Made by a program: the position numbers and the translations under genes. This document shows positions 1 to 11,472 of a stretch of 64,000 nucleotides of DNA, in pieces (the first letter of the stretch is position 1; each line of letters begins with the position of its first letter). This DNA is from Whalleya microplaca (lineage: Eukaryota > Ascomycota > Sordariomycetes > Xylariales > Xylariaceae). The stretch is taken from positions 62,001-126,000 of the forward strand of contig MU385717.1 of assembly GCA_022497155.1 (NCBI GenBank), read 5' to 3'. The notes beneath the pieces are model-generated. The model was not told the origin of the DNA. It was given only the letters and a program-made list of their open reading frames with translations, and searched no databases.

Positions 1-2311
1 TTGAAACTGACGAAGGCGACACAAGGAGGTCGACCATCCAAACGAAGAGGCTTACATAAGCCCCTTGTTTCCTTCCATGCGGCTACATATGGAAAGTCTG
101 GGGAGGTTTTAGTGGGCTCGCTTTTTACCTACTAGGTAGACCTACCTGCCAACCAGTGCCCTGAAAGACCTGCCCACTTAGCACTGCACCATCCCCAGCC
201 TTCCCCTAATACAGGCTGACAGCTACCTAACCAAAGGTAGTTCAAATTTGAACTTTTTACCTGTCTTATTCATCTCAAACTACCTACAACATACTAGGCC
301 AATGAAGTCGACGTTCACACATCGTCTGCAATCATTCCCTTGCAGCAATATGATTCACTTCTGTCTTTTCCTTAGTCCAATAATTGCACTCATCTCTACC
401 CTAGACAAGTGAAGGGATTAGGGATACAGGGTCTTTTACGAACCACAGCGCCGGTATAAGGCGGATAGAAGCGAACAGGTCTAAAGGATCTTCGTCAAGG
501 TTCATCACACTCAAGAAATGCCGAGGTATGCGAGGTAGTCCTACATTATGGCTTTCTCGGCGCTTTTTTTCAACATGGACGTATCTGCCTTGGTAATCGT
601 TCACGCAAAGGGAATAAGACGAGCTTGGTTTTGCTTTTAGGACCTGCTGTCTTAGACAACCCATCTCAGACAATCCACCGCGGCGGGGAGTGTGGCGGGC
701 TAGAGTTCCAGACCGTGTCAAGCAAGTTCATCGGGTATTGATGCTACTCGTATCGAAATACCATACGTAGCTGATAGTTCGTGACATTAGTGCCAGTCAC
801 AGGCCCCCCGTTGCAGCACGTTTGCAGGGAGAAAAGGGGCTACTATTCAAGGGCTACATTATCATCAACATTAATGTGCCTCGGGTTGGCAAACACCCTG
901 TGGTCGAACAAGCACATATACCAACATGAAGTGACTACATGTAAGATTCACGCGTTGCACCAATCACCGAGGTCATTCCTTTGTCAAGGTAAACAGCGAG
1001 ATTAAACGAGTACAAGTACTTGTATATAACATGAATTGTGTTATGTGTGCCCCCTGTATTCTGTACAATACATTGATACATACACATATCAATGTATGGT
1101 TGTGACTGCCAACCGTAGGAATGATGTCAAGTCGGATCCGATCTGGCAATTCCTTTGTCGGCAGGTGCGGCCTGGGCTGTCACATTCCCAAATTGATAAG
1201 TTGCTAGCCATTTCGACCAATGGTAGCCAGCCTGCCCCGGGACTGACTTGATCAGCCCCCAGGACCAGCCGTGTTACCACTGCAAGCTCCAAAGAAGGCC
1301 GAGATTCCAATGCTTGTCTTGTCCATCATCTGCCACCGTATGTTGGTTGATGTGCCTATACACTCGCCAACCGACTGGTATTACTCATGCACCGGCCGGT
1401 AGACGGTAGGGTTCGAATCACCGCTTCTCGTCCTTTTGTTCGGCCTCATTCGAATACTTTACCCCCCTTAGCCAGGTTTGAATTCCTGGTCCCAACCGGT
1501 CTTCTCCAATACACCACCGCCCTCACTATATCCGCCACACCGTCGAATTGCTTTATGAATATCGTAGCCGTGCCGGCCTCAGGTCCAATAGGTCCCTGCG
1601 ATTTGGCTGCCCCGGACGCCACCATCGTCTAGATCGATTTTATATCAGCATCCTTGCCCGCCTTACTGTACCCGCAAATGTCTGAACCCTTTTTATACCG
1701 AATCTTACTTCGTATAACTTTCTAACGAAGCCCGCCTCGTCAGAACCATCGTGACAACGCACATGCTTCTCTATGTTGCGTCCGTTTCTTCTTTCATGAC
1801 ATTGAGAGGGTCTGGCATCCTTCAAATTAATCTGTTGTGCCATCTAGCACCAAGAGCCAGCCTACTCGGTTGTGCAATGCCGGCCCTGCGGGCGTCAAGA
1901 TGACTTGTACCGCAAATATCTACTATTCGTCACACTCCATCCCATCTATCCCCCAGTGCCCTGTGGATTGCCCTTCCCTATTACTATTCCCTGTCGTCTC
2001 CTATTAATTCTCCTTGAAACTGTTCATCATCATACATCATAGCATCTCCCCCCAATCCACAAATCCACAAGTTGTATTACTTAAGACCTTTCGTTATCAT
2101 TGCCCTATTTCTACGATTTACGCGATACATACGAATTTACGGATGACCTTATTGTACGCTATACTACACATACATAAAAGTAGATTTGACCTTCCGTAAG
2201 TCATCATTCTGAGTTCCCCTGTGCGTCCCCGGGCCCCTGCAAAGCAACATACTAATGAAATGATGAAGAAAACAACTACCAAAGGCCTCTAGGAGGTGAT
2301 TTCTCGCGAAG
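1..2311. other. Intergenic, no gene recognised
   Basis: No open frame here begins with a convincing ATG and shows a recognisable domain; the frames present are short and mutually overlapping. The last few hundred bases are pyrimidine-rich and probably hold the promoter and 5' UTR of the gene that starts at 2312. A GGTTCGAATC match near 1410 resembles a tRNA B box but is not surrounded by a foldable T arm. Confidence 0.6.
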
Positions 2312-4237
2312 ATGGTCAGAGGGTTCGGGAAATTAGAGAAGTTCTTCGGGAACCCGAAGAAGAAGGGGAGGGGGCCAGACACGAAGGAAAACTTTAGCTT
2401 CCCTGCGCCCTCTTTCATGCGACCAACGTCAATACACATGGCACCACGAGAGGAGCATGTTCCATTCACTAGAGTAGTAATCGATCAGCGGTCTTACAGC
2501 CTTCCACACCAGCAAGATGGCTCCCAATCGCGATCTTCGGCGGAATCGAATATAACCATGGTGGACCCTAGGCATCGTTCGAGTGTCCCAGCACGGTCAA
2601 ATTCGTTGGCCATCCGACGCGACAAGAACACATCCAGGGCACAGAGATTGTCTCGTTATAGATCTCCAGAGGACTCGCTCTCAAGGATTGACAGTACAGT
2701 GGTTTACACTCAACGTGCCTCTAAACATGGAGCTGTGGAAGAGTACAGAGCCGAAGAACTCCAAGAGGATGGATTTCTAGACTGGAGCCCTAAACATATA
2801 TCGTCCTTGTTTAATGCCCTTGATTTGGAACTGTCGTTCCAAGGCTATCAAGCTGTACCTCAAGATGACACAGCGGAATCTGTGACCTTAATACCTTCGC
2901 TTCCTTCGTCTGCTTCTATTTCGCCGGCAACGAAGATAGGCTCTACCGTCACTTCTAGTCATCCATCACCAAAATCCGACGTGGCCCCGACTCGAAGATT
3001 GTCACTATTCCCAAGACAATATCCATTACCGCCACTACCGAGACCACATCTTGATTCACCACCACCGTCAGACAGCGAGGAAGAATGCCATCGGGCAGTC
3101 ATTGACCGTTCTCGGGCACTCATTGCCCTCACTTCGCGTGTCAGCCTCACACCACGGTCGTCATTTGAGTCTAAATACCAACGAGAATTGACAAAATTTG
3201 AGCGCAAAAAGTCTTTTAGGGAATCATGGGGTACCAGGCCGGGGGATCCAAATGGACTTGGCTCCGCGATAGAACACTATAATGATGTTCCTCAAGTTCC
3301 TCAATCACATCCTGTGAGGAAGTCTACAAGTGCAGATACATTATCAACTGTTATTAAGGAAATTTCTCGCGAATGCGACCTCAAAGAGCCCACAATTGAA
3401 GAGTTTTGGGCTCTGACCGACGACGATGTTGCAGAACCCCTGTACACACCTACGCCAGATCTTACTAGCCCGCCAACACCACCTCCAAAAGACATACCGA
3501 AACCAACTACTCCCCGGAATTCTATCCAGAAGTTCCCTGCAAAGCCGTTTCCTCTGACGACTGCGATCAATCCTTCGTCAGGAGAGCTGACTCCTCCATT
3601 TACACCGACTAACTCCCAGTTCCTCGCCCTAGCCTATTCGCCCTCAACTCCGTCAGGCGCCCTAGGAGCGATGTGGGCTGCAGCTATTGCGAAGAATTTC
3701 AACTTCGACTTAGTCTACGTTGTTAGTCTCTGGCCAACTAGTGAAGGAAGCTCACTGGACCTGTCACGCCCATCAGCTTTACGGGATCGTCACCGCAGAA
3801 GACGGGCATCGCATAACACGATGGAATCTGGATATGATACCGCTGCTACCCCAAAAGCTGGTGGTCGGTTACTCGCTGCTTATGGACTAAGCGAATTCCC
3901 GTCGCCTTTTGAGATTCACACAAAGTTCCATGTGAGTTTGCTTAAATTTCGAGGTTGGAAAGAATACCGAGACGAGGATGCGACCCCGGGAACTATATCT
4001 CGTGGATGGGCGTGTTCCTTTTACAGCGACTCTGTACCAACCTCCCGCACAGGCGTGGGAACGGAGTATAATACGCAAGGTGGCATTATGAATCGAGGCG
4101 TAATTTTCGCTGCGTATACAAAACAAGCTAGCTCGTCAACGATTCCTTTGAACCCGTCGCCAGATCAAGAAGCAATACTTGAAAATCTCTATGGCGATGC
4201 CAAAAATTTCGTCAATGCTTTGGTCCATGGCGCTTAG
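2312..4237 (+). CDS. Hypothetical proline/serine-rich protein, conserved-looking C-terminal domain
   Basis: An intronless 641-codon frame opens with ATG and a basic N-terminus (MVRGFGKLEKFFG). Residues about 30-440 are low complexity: Ser/Pro-rich, with SH3-ligand-like proline clusters (PLPPLPRP, SPPTPPPKD) and many SP/TP sites, so probably disordered and phosphorylated. The last ~190 residues look folded. They include a hydrophobic stretch (GAMWAAAIAKNFNFDLVYVV), an FEIHTKFHVSLLKFRGW segment and an RGVIFAAYTKQ strand, an arrangement reminiscent of the GAF-like C-terminal domains of uncharacterised ascomycete proteins. I do not recognise a function. There is no signal peptide or clear transmembrane segment. 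The folded domain, uniform codon use and long open frame make a real gene very likely. Confidence 0.8.
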   Translation: MVRGFGKLEKFFGNPKKKGRGPDTKENFSFPAPSFMRPTSIHMAPREEHVPFTRVVIDQRSYSLPHQQDGSQSRSSAESNITMVDPRHRSSVPARSNSLAIRRDKNTSRAQRLSRYRSPEDSLSRIDSTVVYTQRASKHGAVEEYRAEELQEDGFLDWSPKHISSLFNALDLELSFQGYQAVPQDDTAESVTLIPSLPSSASISPATKIGSTVTSSHPSPKSDVAPTRRLSLFPRQYPLPPLPRPHLDSPPPSDSEEECHRAVIDRSRALIALTSRVSLTPRSSFESKYQRELTKFERKKSFRESWGTRPGDPNGLGSAIEHYNDVPQVPQSHPVRKSTSADTLSTVIKEISRECDLKEPTIEEFWALTDDDVAEPLYTPTPDLTSPPTPPPKDIPKPTTPRNSIQKFPAKPFPLTTAINPSSGELTPPFTPTNSQFLALAYSPSTPSGALGAMWAAAIAKNFNFDLVYVVSLWPTSEGSSLDLSRPSALRDRHRRRRASHNTMESGYDTAATPKAGGRLLAAYGLSEFPSPFEIHTKFHVSLLKFRGWKEYRDEDATPGTISRGWACSFYSDSVPTSRTGVGTEYNTQGGIMNRGVIFAAYTKQASSSTIPLNPSPDQEAILENLYGDAKNFVNALVHGA

Positions 4238-5661
4238 AAGTCACATATACCAAACCAGGTACACGGGTAGAGCAGCGTAGCCATATAGAAATGGCTTTCA
4301 TATTAGATGAATAAACAAATCTTCTACCATTGATGCAACGAGATCTGCGTTCGAATAGAACAGGCCTCGTATCGCCAGATGGACTTTGGTCGCTACCTTC
4401 GTGTGATCACTTCCCAGTAGAAAGATTCTCCCTTGCCTACTTATGACTAATTTTTAACCCCTCGAAGCGGGTTGGGTCATTTTCTTACGAGTAAACGAGG
4501 CCGGAAATTTCGTTGCGAGTACATCCTCACACCCGTATGTACACCGCAAGGACCTCATGGGTCAACCACTTATCCTGTTCATCCCCTCATCGTCCCGAAG
4601 CTTCCACGCAACAACCCCTGTTCCTCCAGCCTTCACGTTCGTACATGTCCACAGGCTGTGTTTCACCAATGCTAAGATTCTTCGTGGATGCTTCCCTAAG
4701 CTGGTATTCAAGATATCTGTTTTGATCTTTGATGCGTAGGCAGACCCATCATAGGAGAACACGGACGAGAGAGCTACCTGGTGATTGTCCCGTGCTTAGG
4801 GGGTATTTGTGTTCATCATGAAACGAATTCACGATATGAGTTAGTGGTGTAGATTGTATAGCATTTTGATTGGCTTTCGCATTTTGATGTCTCGTATGAA
4901 CATTGTGTAAGCCTCTTACTCACAAAAGAATAACGCAGTACGATGACGAGCAACGAGCAACAAATGATCCATATCTGAGAGCACTGACAACGGGGGCTGG
5001 GCAGAACTATGGTACTGATAAAGGTCTAGACCTCAAGTGGGTCATTGTTCCCAACAGAAGGGATGTTAAAATAATAGGTAAGGTAATAGTAGCAGGTACA
5101 AGAATATCAAATTAAACGTTGTAACAACACAAGTTACAGTACTAAGCAACAGCCTCCGAAATACTCCTAATACCCCGAATCACGTGCTATCCTTGTACCA
5201 GATACCGCGGTTGTTAGTTGTAATCCAACAAGGGAGAGGAGGGGGGCTGATATGCGGACGTGCTTCTACGCCTAGACCTCTTCAACCCTGTGATGTGATA
5301 GAATACAGAAGCTAGACTAAGCATATTGGAGTTCCTTGCATATGATAATAGAGACATTGGTGAACCCAACCTCCTATCATACTAGACGATGACGTTTACG
5401 TATAACAATAAAGCATATGAACTCTCAATACGGAGATCTATCTCCTGCGCTGAATAATCTCAGTACAAGCAGTTTCATGACAGTAGTGGTCTGAAATAGT
5501 AAGTTAGATCGAAGTCTAGTGTTGTCAAATTCTACAAGTGTATACGCTCCTAGGAATTATCATTATGTCCATAATTAACATTAAAGTTATATCACACTGA
5601 GGCCGTCTTTCCGATTGTAGGTCACAGTATTACGATCTGGACTTGCATCATCTTCATCCCC
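4238..5661. other. Intergenic between convergent genes
   Basis: About 1.4 kb between the stop of the proline-rich protein and the stop of the SLATT gene on the other strand. Only short overlapping frames without domains are present. It should hold both 3' UTRs. Confidence 0.6.
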
Positions 5662-6858
5662 TCAGTTAGGTTCGTGGCCTGACCCCTCCGCGTCTTTCTT
5701 CGCTGGCGTCGGCACGGCGATCCTCACCTCACTTGTCGCTGTCCTGCGCGAGTCCTCCGCATCCTTTGCTGCCGGCGCATCTGCTTGCTCAGTCTTGTCC
5801 TTCTCATCCATTACTCGTACTGATTTTTCGTCGACGGTCTGCGTAGCTTGTGGCCGACGTTCCTTCGTCTCCCGGCCCAGCTTCGCTTTATGGTCCTCAA
5901 GGTCTTCAATGATGGTCTTCTTGAAGTCGTGAACGTCTTCCTTGATCTGCTTCTCATGCTCGTGAATATCCTGCGTGATGACCTCCGTTTTCTTCTCAAC
6001 GCCCGCGGTCAACCTCTCGACCGCGCTTTCCAAGCTCTGCAGCTTGCTCTCCAGCCCGTCGACCTTGGCGACCTCCATGCTGCTGGTCTTGAATTCGACG
6101 CCGCCGACCTTGACCTCGCTCGTCGTCTGCGCGAACCCCTTCTGGTTGGTGATCGTCGTGTAGCTGTCTGGCGTGTTCATCTCGATCTCCCGCTTCGTGT
6201 TGTTGTACATCTGGTCGATCGTGTTGACGACCTCGAAGACGTCCAGCGTGCACCCCACGCGCGAGAAGTCGCGTTCACGCTGCTCGATGTACTCACGGAT
6301 CTTCTTCCACTCGTTCCCGTAGTACTTGAAACGCCCAGGCAGACCGGACCCCTTGAGGAACGTGAGCAGGCCCGCGATGACGGTGTTGATGGCGCCGAAG
6401 GCCGTGATCGCACCCCGGCCGGCGTTGGCGGCGCCCATCGCCGTCAACGATGCCGCGACGACGATCTGGAGGAAGTAGCAGGCATTGATGACGACCGAGA
6501 AGACCTTGAAGCTGTCCTTCGCCTTCTGCTCCGAGTGCACGACGCGCGCGTATATGCCGATGTTAGCCGCGGGACGTGTGCCCACGGGGCTGGACTGGGT
6601 ATAGCCCAGGTACGGCGACGTGTTGATGCCAAGCAGCAGACGGAACAAGGTCAGGGAGTCGTCCTCGGGTATCTGGTAGCTTCGGTGGCCGTGTGCCGGA
6701 GGAAAATGCGAGTGTCGGTCACCATCCGTGGAGGCTGCCGTGGTCGAGCCGAACGCTCGCCCGGCAGCCACGTTATCCGCGTGTTCCTCGTCCATACGGC
6801 CCTCCCTCGGCTTTCGCCTTAACACCAGCCTCCCGACTGCTTCGATGAAGGAAGTCAT
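5662..6858 (-). CDS. Fungal SLATT-domain two-TM protein with coiled-coil tail
   Basis: An intronless 398-aa protein with an ATG start. Residues about 85-195 match the fungal SLATT family (SMODS- and SLOG-associating two-TM effector): a helix carrying YARVVHSEQKAKDSF, two adjacent hydrophobic segments (FSVVINACYFLQIVVAAS; ITAFGAINTVIAGLLTFL), then KGSGLPGRFKYYGNEWKKI and an E-rich helix. Residues about 255-340 are charged and heptad-like (LESKLQSLESAVERL, then K/E/D-rich), predicting a coiled coil; the final ~55 residues are disordered. In bacteria SLATT proteins are predicted membrane effectors of nucleotide-triggered conflict systems (known from the family). The role of the fungal forms is unknown and no neighbouring sensor gene is visible. 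The very GC-rich coding strand creates long false frames on the opposite strand. Confidence 0.85.
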   Translation of the reverse strand: MTSFIEAVGRLVLRRKPREGRMDEEHADNVAAGRAFGSTTAASTDGDRHSHFPPAHGHRSYQIPEDDSLTLFRLLLGINTSPYLGYTQSSPVGTRPAANIGIYARVVHSEQKAKDSFKVFSVVINACYFLQIVVAASLTAMGAANAGRGAITAFGAINTVIAGLLTFLKGSGLPGRFKYYGNEWKKIREYIEQRERDFSRVGCTLDVFEVVNTIDQMYNNTKREIEMNTPDSYTTITNQKGFAQTTSEVKVGGVEFKTSSMEVAKVDGLESKLQSLESAVERLTAGVEKKTEVITQDIHEHEKQIKEDVHDFKKTIIEDLEDHKAKLGRETKERRPQATQTVDEKSVRVMDEKDKTEQADAPAAKDAEDSRRTATSEVRIAVPTPAKKDAEGSGHEPN

Positions 6859-7473
6859 GGCACATGGTTCTTCTCCCCCTGACGGTCTCGCTTGCTAGGC
6901 GTAGACGACGGCGGAAGGACACGCCCAACAAAAAAAAGGAGCGTAAACTCTGGAGGGAAACGGGTAGTTAACTAAACTAGACCTCGGCATTTTTACCAGG
7001 ACGCGGGTGTAAGCTCTATCAGCCTGCATCTGTTCAGCTTGGTTCAAGGTCGCAGATCTTCCCAAACGGTGAGATAATTGGCTAAGGAGGGCATTGATCG
7101 GCGCTATCGACGGTCCAGCCCGCAACCCAAGCTCACATAAGGAGGCCAATCAGAAACGGAATAGAAATGTTGACGCTTGTCAGATTATGTGCCAAGGGTA
7201 GAGGCTCAAGAAGCGAGTATTGCCTATGGGCAAAATGAACTCGGCATTGATCACTCGCGGAAGACTACATATATTGAATTGATTGACGAATTGAGGGCAG
7301 GTGATGCCTTCGGGTACCATCGCGAGTCGCCGATCACTCGACTGTCTGATGCCCGATCACTCTTGACTTCCAATACATTCCGATGAACCAATTTACGTTA
7401 ACGTAACTAGAAGCATTTTAGACGCGCTAGAAATAATTCTTAGAATTTGAAGATATCTAATAGGCTAGAGAGG
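6859..7473. other. Intergenic, no gene recognised
   Basis: This is the promoter side of the SLATT gene and the 3' flank of the disrupted monooxygenase. Small frames are present but none has a domain or a supported start. Confidence 0.6.
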
Positions 7474-8291
7474 CTAGCCACGGGTACACCCGTCTTGACT
7501 ACGACCCTTTGCCAATTCAGCCTCCATCACCTCTATGGCTTCATCACGATGTTTCTCCATGTCGATGTCCAAAATGAAGTCCCACCTCTTCAACAGCGTG
7601 CCGGATTTCTTTAACTCAAGCCCCGTCTGCTCTCTCCCAGTTAGGATGATGCCTGTGTCTCGACTAGAATCCACGATGCGCTGTGTACGGGGGCGGCGAA
7701 CCTGATCATACGCCTTCAGAGCCGCCAGCGCTTCAGTGGGCGAAGTTGCGCGTCCGAGCAGGGTGGAGAGGATAAGACTGTCCTCGATAGACATGCCGCC
7801 ACCTGAACTCTGCCACGGTGTCGTGGCGTGTGCGGCATCGCCTATGACGCAAAGGGGCCCAGAAACGTAGCTGTGGGCTGGCAGGTGTTCCCAGAGATAG
7901 AAAGCGTTATGTTCGGTTTGCTTGCAAAGCAGCTAGATCACATGCCCTATCAATATTTGCCATTTCACGTAGAGTTAACAACATGAAACAAATCATCGTA
8001 CCTTGTCTATAGCCTGCACAAGATGCGGTGGCCAATCCTGATAGAGCTTTTTGATTTCATCCGCAGTGACGGTTCGGTGCCAGCGGTCTGATGACTCGGC
8101 TTCTTTATCATACGCACAAATTAGGAATTGTACCAGCTGAGCGTCACTTAGCAGATTATGCAGTAAAAAATTGCCGTGTCCTATCCATGAATGTTCACGA
8201 GCATCCTCCAAATCGACGAGTTCCTTGCCAATACTGGCTTGAGCTTCTGCGTACGGCTGGAGGGTCATGATCACCCACACCCCTGAATTCC
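7474..8291 (-). pseudogene. FAD-dependent monooxygenase, C-terminal part (split by transposon)
   Basis: This is the 3' part of a salicylate-hydroxylase-like FAD monooxygenase gene. Exon 8002-8291 encodes the NSGVWVIMTLQPY segment through DWPPHLVQAIDK. A 69-nt intron (GTACGA...CTAG, 7933-8001) follows. Exon 7474-7932 carries the FAD-ribityl GD motif (CVIGDAAHATTPWQSSGGGM) and ends at TAG. The substrate of such enzymes is typically an aromatic; here it cannot be inferred. The part is open, without stops or frameshifts, but lacks its own start because the N-terminal half lies beyond the element at 8292-11591. When one 9-bp duplication and the element are subtracted, both halves join in phase to 431 codons plus stop, a normal family length. 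Confidence 0.9.
8283..8291. repeat. Target-site duplication, left copy (CTGAATTCC)
   Basis: The nine bases CTGAATTCC directly abut the left end of the inserted element and recur at 11592-11600 abutting its right end. A 9-bp duplication is typical of Mutator-like elements. Confidence 0.85.
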
Positions 8292-8408
8292 GCCCCACCT
8301 AGAATTCCCTTTAACACTTCCTACAATTCCCTTGTTCCCTATTTAGAACTACGCTAATATACCGCAACACTGGTTACCCCCAAATTAGTGTGGATATTAA
8401 TGTCGATC
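8292..8408 (+). repeat. MULE left terminal inverted repeat
   Basis: It starts GCCCCACCTAGAATTCCCTT and contains a second, degenerate copy of the TAGAATTCCCTTGTTCCC unit about 30 bases in. It aligns with the reverse complement of 11473-11591 over nearly its full length, with mostly transition differences. Confidence 0.85.
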
Positions 8409-9028
8409 TGTATATTTTAAATGTAAACACGGTTTTTATTGGTCCGCGCTAGAAGTTAATAAAGATTTTTTGGAATATATATATATTTAACTCACTTTCG
8501 ATTACAGCTGCCTTTTAATATACCTTTAATAGTACACCTTTAATAATACCTTTAATAATATTTTTAATAGCATTTTTTTAACACTCGATTTCGAAGCTAT
8601 CTATAATAACTATTTAATTTTTTTAACTTTTTGCTAATTAGGATTACGCGTTTTAGTCGGAATGCCTTAAATCGATTTAACGTTATGCCGCCAAAAATAG
8701 ATATACCTTTATATTTAATCCCAAAAATAAATTACGTTATACCGGCAAATATATTCGATATAAAATTAGATGTAATAAATTAAGTGTTTTTCGATTATAA
8801 ATAAAAATCGGCTATAAATTAGCAACTTTTAAAAGGACAAACTGTCTTTTCCGAATAATAGCTAATATTCGAAATAACTATTGCCGCTATAAGATTTTTA
8901 ATTTAAAATATAATTATTTTATTTTAAGATTACCTGGAAATTATATTTAATATCGAAAGATTACCGATAGCTAACGGCGATTTATCGAAAGATATACCTT
9001 TTATCGAAAAACGGCATAAAATATATAG

Positions 9029-10110
9029 ATGGAACTTTTTGACGCCGATCCCGACTGTTTTCTCTATTTCGATAATATCGATAACTATATTTAAGCTTTT
9101 AGATAAAAAAATAAAGGTAACGCCACCGATATTTAAGCATTTTTAATCGCCCTTTAAGATTAGCAAAAGATTTAGTATAAGTTACGGATAATTAAAGGGA
9201 ACCTTGTCGGATTATTTTAGGCTACGAAATAGTTATAAAAAATATATAAACGCTATTTAAAAATAGTAATTATAGATTTAATATATATTATTAATAAATT
9301 TAACTTTCCTTTTTATTAGATTAACGGCATTACGGGTATTAAGTTATATTTCGGCGTCGGTTACGTAATTTTACTCGATAAAACTAAAGATATGCTGTTT
9401 TAGGTAATAAAGGCCCTTAATTACTTATGCCGTAAGCTCGAAATTCCCTGTTAGCTATATATTATTATAATAGATTTTTAGATTTCCGAGAAAAACGTTA
9501 TTAATATTATATAAAATAAGTTATAACAGTAATTATATATATGGTATATTATAAAGAACGTTCAAGCCGGCGTTTAAATATAATGGAAGGGCGTATTTCC
9601 TTAAAAATTTTATCCGATTGCTATTATTAGTTTATTATTTTCTAACAGCATTATTTACGTTATTTAATATATAAGTAAAGAAATTGCGGCGGCGTTATAA
9701 ATTAAGAATACTGTTAAAGAGTTTTTAAATTTAAATTTAGTATAATATTTAGCTATAAAGGCAGTTTAGATCGAATCCCGTTATTATAATAATAGGCCGG
9801 CTATCAAATATACCTTTAACGGCGTGTTAATTTTATGGCGGTATATTATTTATATTCCGAGCGCCGATAAATATAAGGAACACTAGCAGGATTTTAAAAA
9901 GACTTTTAATAATTAACCGGCTATTGTTTTTTATTTTAAATATATATATATAGATTTCCGGCAGTAATAATATTATTATTATATTAAAAAATATCGGAAT
10001 TACGGCGTTATTAATAGTTTAAGGTCCGAAAGTAGCCATTTTAAGATTTAAAGTTATTTAAGTAATCCTGCCGCTAATTTAAGCATACTAGTTAACATTA
10101 TTAGCTTAAT
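9029..10110 (+). pseudogene. MULE transposase remnant (DDE core), RIP-stopped
   Basis: One reading frame can be followed through many TAA/TAG codons, most explicable as CAA/CAG hit by C-to-T change. In it the MULE core is legible: a first Asp at 9275 (VIID, then a TNKFNFPLY-like strand and an INGITGIKLYFGVGY-like segment), a second Asp at 9473 (IIIIDF), a WYIIKNV block near 9541 matching the family C/WH...KNV signature, and the Glu at 10028 within a YRNYGVINSLRSESSHFK block. All three acidic positions lie in the same frame (66 and 185 codons apart), so the damage is by substitution rather than indel. A further open stretch beginning MPPKIDI at 8685 is in another frame and may be the N-terminal part after an indel or intron. 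It cannot encode a working enzyme as it stands. Confidence 0.8.
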
Positions 10111-11472
10111 TAACAAAATTAAAAAGCGGAAATACGAAAACGCGTTAGAACATTAATAATAATAAACCGGTACGTTTTTCCTTAATAATAAAATGTTTTT
10201 TAATAAAAACGTAAAGTTTAAAATTATAGTACCGGCACTTAAGGCAGTATATCGGTAATATCTTTTTACTATTAACGTTCAGAAAAAAGAATTATCTAAA
10301 TTTATTTGTTTAGGTGACTTTAAATAGCAGATAGGTATCTTTTGTTAGTACTAGTTATATTAACGATTAGTTATTATTATTGGAGAATAAAAAAATACGA
10401 AAATTATAAGTGCTTAGGAAGGTTAATATTTTAAAATATTAAATTTTAATTTATAATATTACTTTATAGTAAATTTAATAAGTAATTCTTATATTAATTA
10501 TATAATTTAAATATTTTATTAATTATATTATAATAGGCTAAAATAAATCCTTTCTTTTTTATTAGAGATTTTTTTATGCGTTTAAAACACTATTTCTGCC
10601 CTTAAAATTTACGTATATAAGCCGAAACTTATTTTAATAATAATCGAATACGCGTTTAATTATAGTTTATTTAAAACGGCGGCCGCTATATGCTATTATA
10701 TAAGGAATTTTTACTATAAAAAGGTAGCGCCGTAAAAGAGTTATAAAGTATTTAACAGGTTAGCTATAGCTTACGGTAACAAGCTATAGCTGTTAAATTA
10801 TAGAGAGTTATTAGGAATTAATAAGTAGGAAAAATTATATAGTATATTTAAAAATACCTAAATATATAATAAATAACGGTAGCGCTATCGATAGTGCTTT
10901 AGCTAATATCTTTAACGCTATATAAGCTATATTAATAATTATTTATACCGTTAACGATACCTTTAATAACGCCGCTAATTAGTTAGGCGCCGGTAACCCT
11001 TAGGTTTATAATAAGAATGCCTTTTTTACCGTTATTACGTTTATAATAAGTAATACTAATAATAAGCTTATAGCTATTATATCTATAATTATAATATATA
11101 GGTATAATTAATAGCTTAAGAGGAGGTTATTTATAAAGGTAGTAGTAAGGTTAGCGGTAGTAAGGTTAATAAGGTTAATAATTAGGGTGGCGGCTAAGTT
11201 AAAAACAGGTATAATAAGGTCGATATTATAATTATTACCGCTATTATAACTAGATCCTTTAATAAATAATAATTTTAAGTACTAAAGACGTAAAATTTAT
11301 CGAAAATTTATTGTAAGTTTAATTTATTGTGTGAGGGACTGTTATATAAATCGAAAAAACCACGCTTGTTGAAAAATTGCATGTCCTACTTACTCGGAAT
11401 TAATACATTTCGAGGGATCTAAAAGGAACCCCTGACTTTTAACGCGTACCGTATTTATATTTTATAAAATAA
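10111..11472. other. AT-rich 3' interior of the MULE, no readable product
   Basis: This part of the element is extremely TA-rich with stops in all frames. It probably held the C-terminal part of the transposase and untranslated sequence, but I cannot recognise a domain in it. Confidence 0.5.

Noticed and set aside
1400..1425. GGTTCGAATC match to the tRNA B box
   Set aside because: Flanking bases do not form a T stem and no D or anticodon arm can be drawn.
5848..6822. 324-codon open frame on the plus strand, antisense to the SLATT gene
   Set aside because: Its composition (V, D, R, L-rich) is what a GC-rich coding strand gives in mirror; the minus frame has the SLATT domain.
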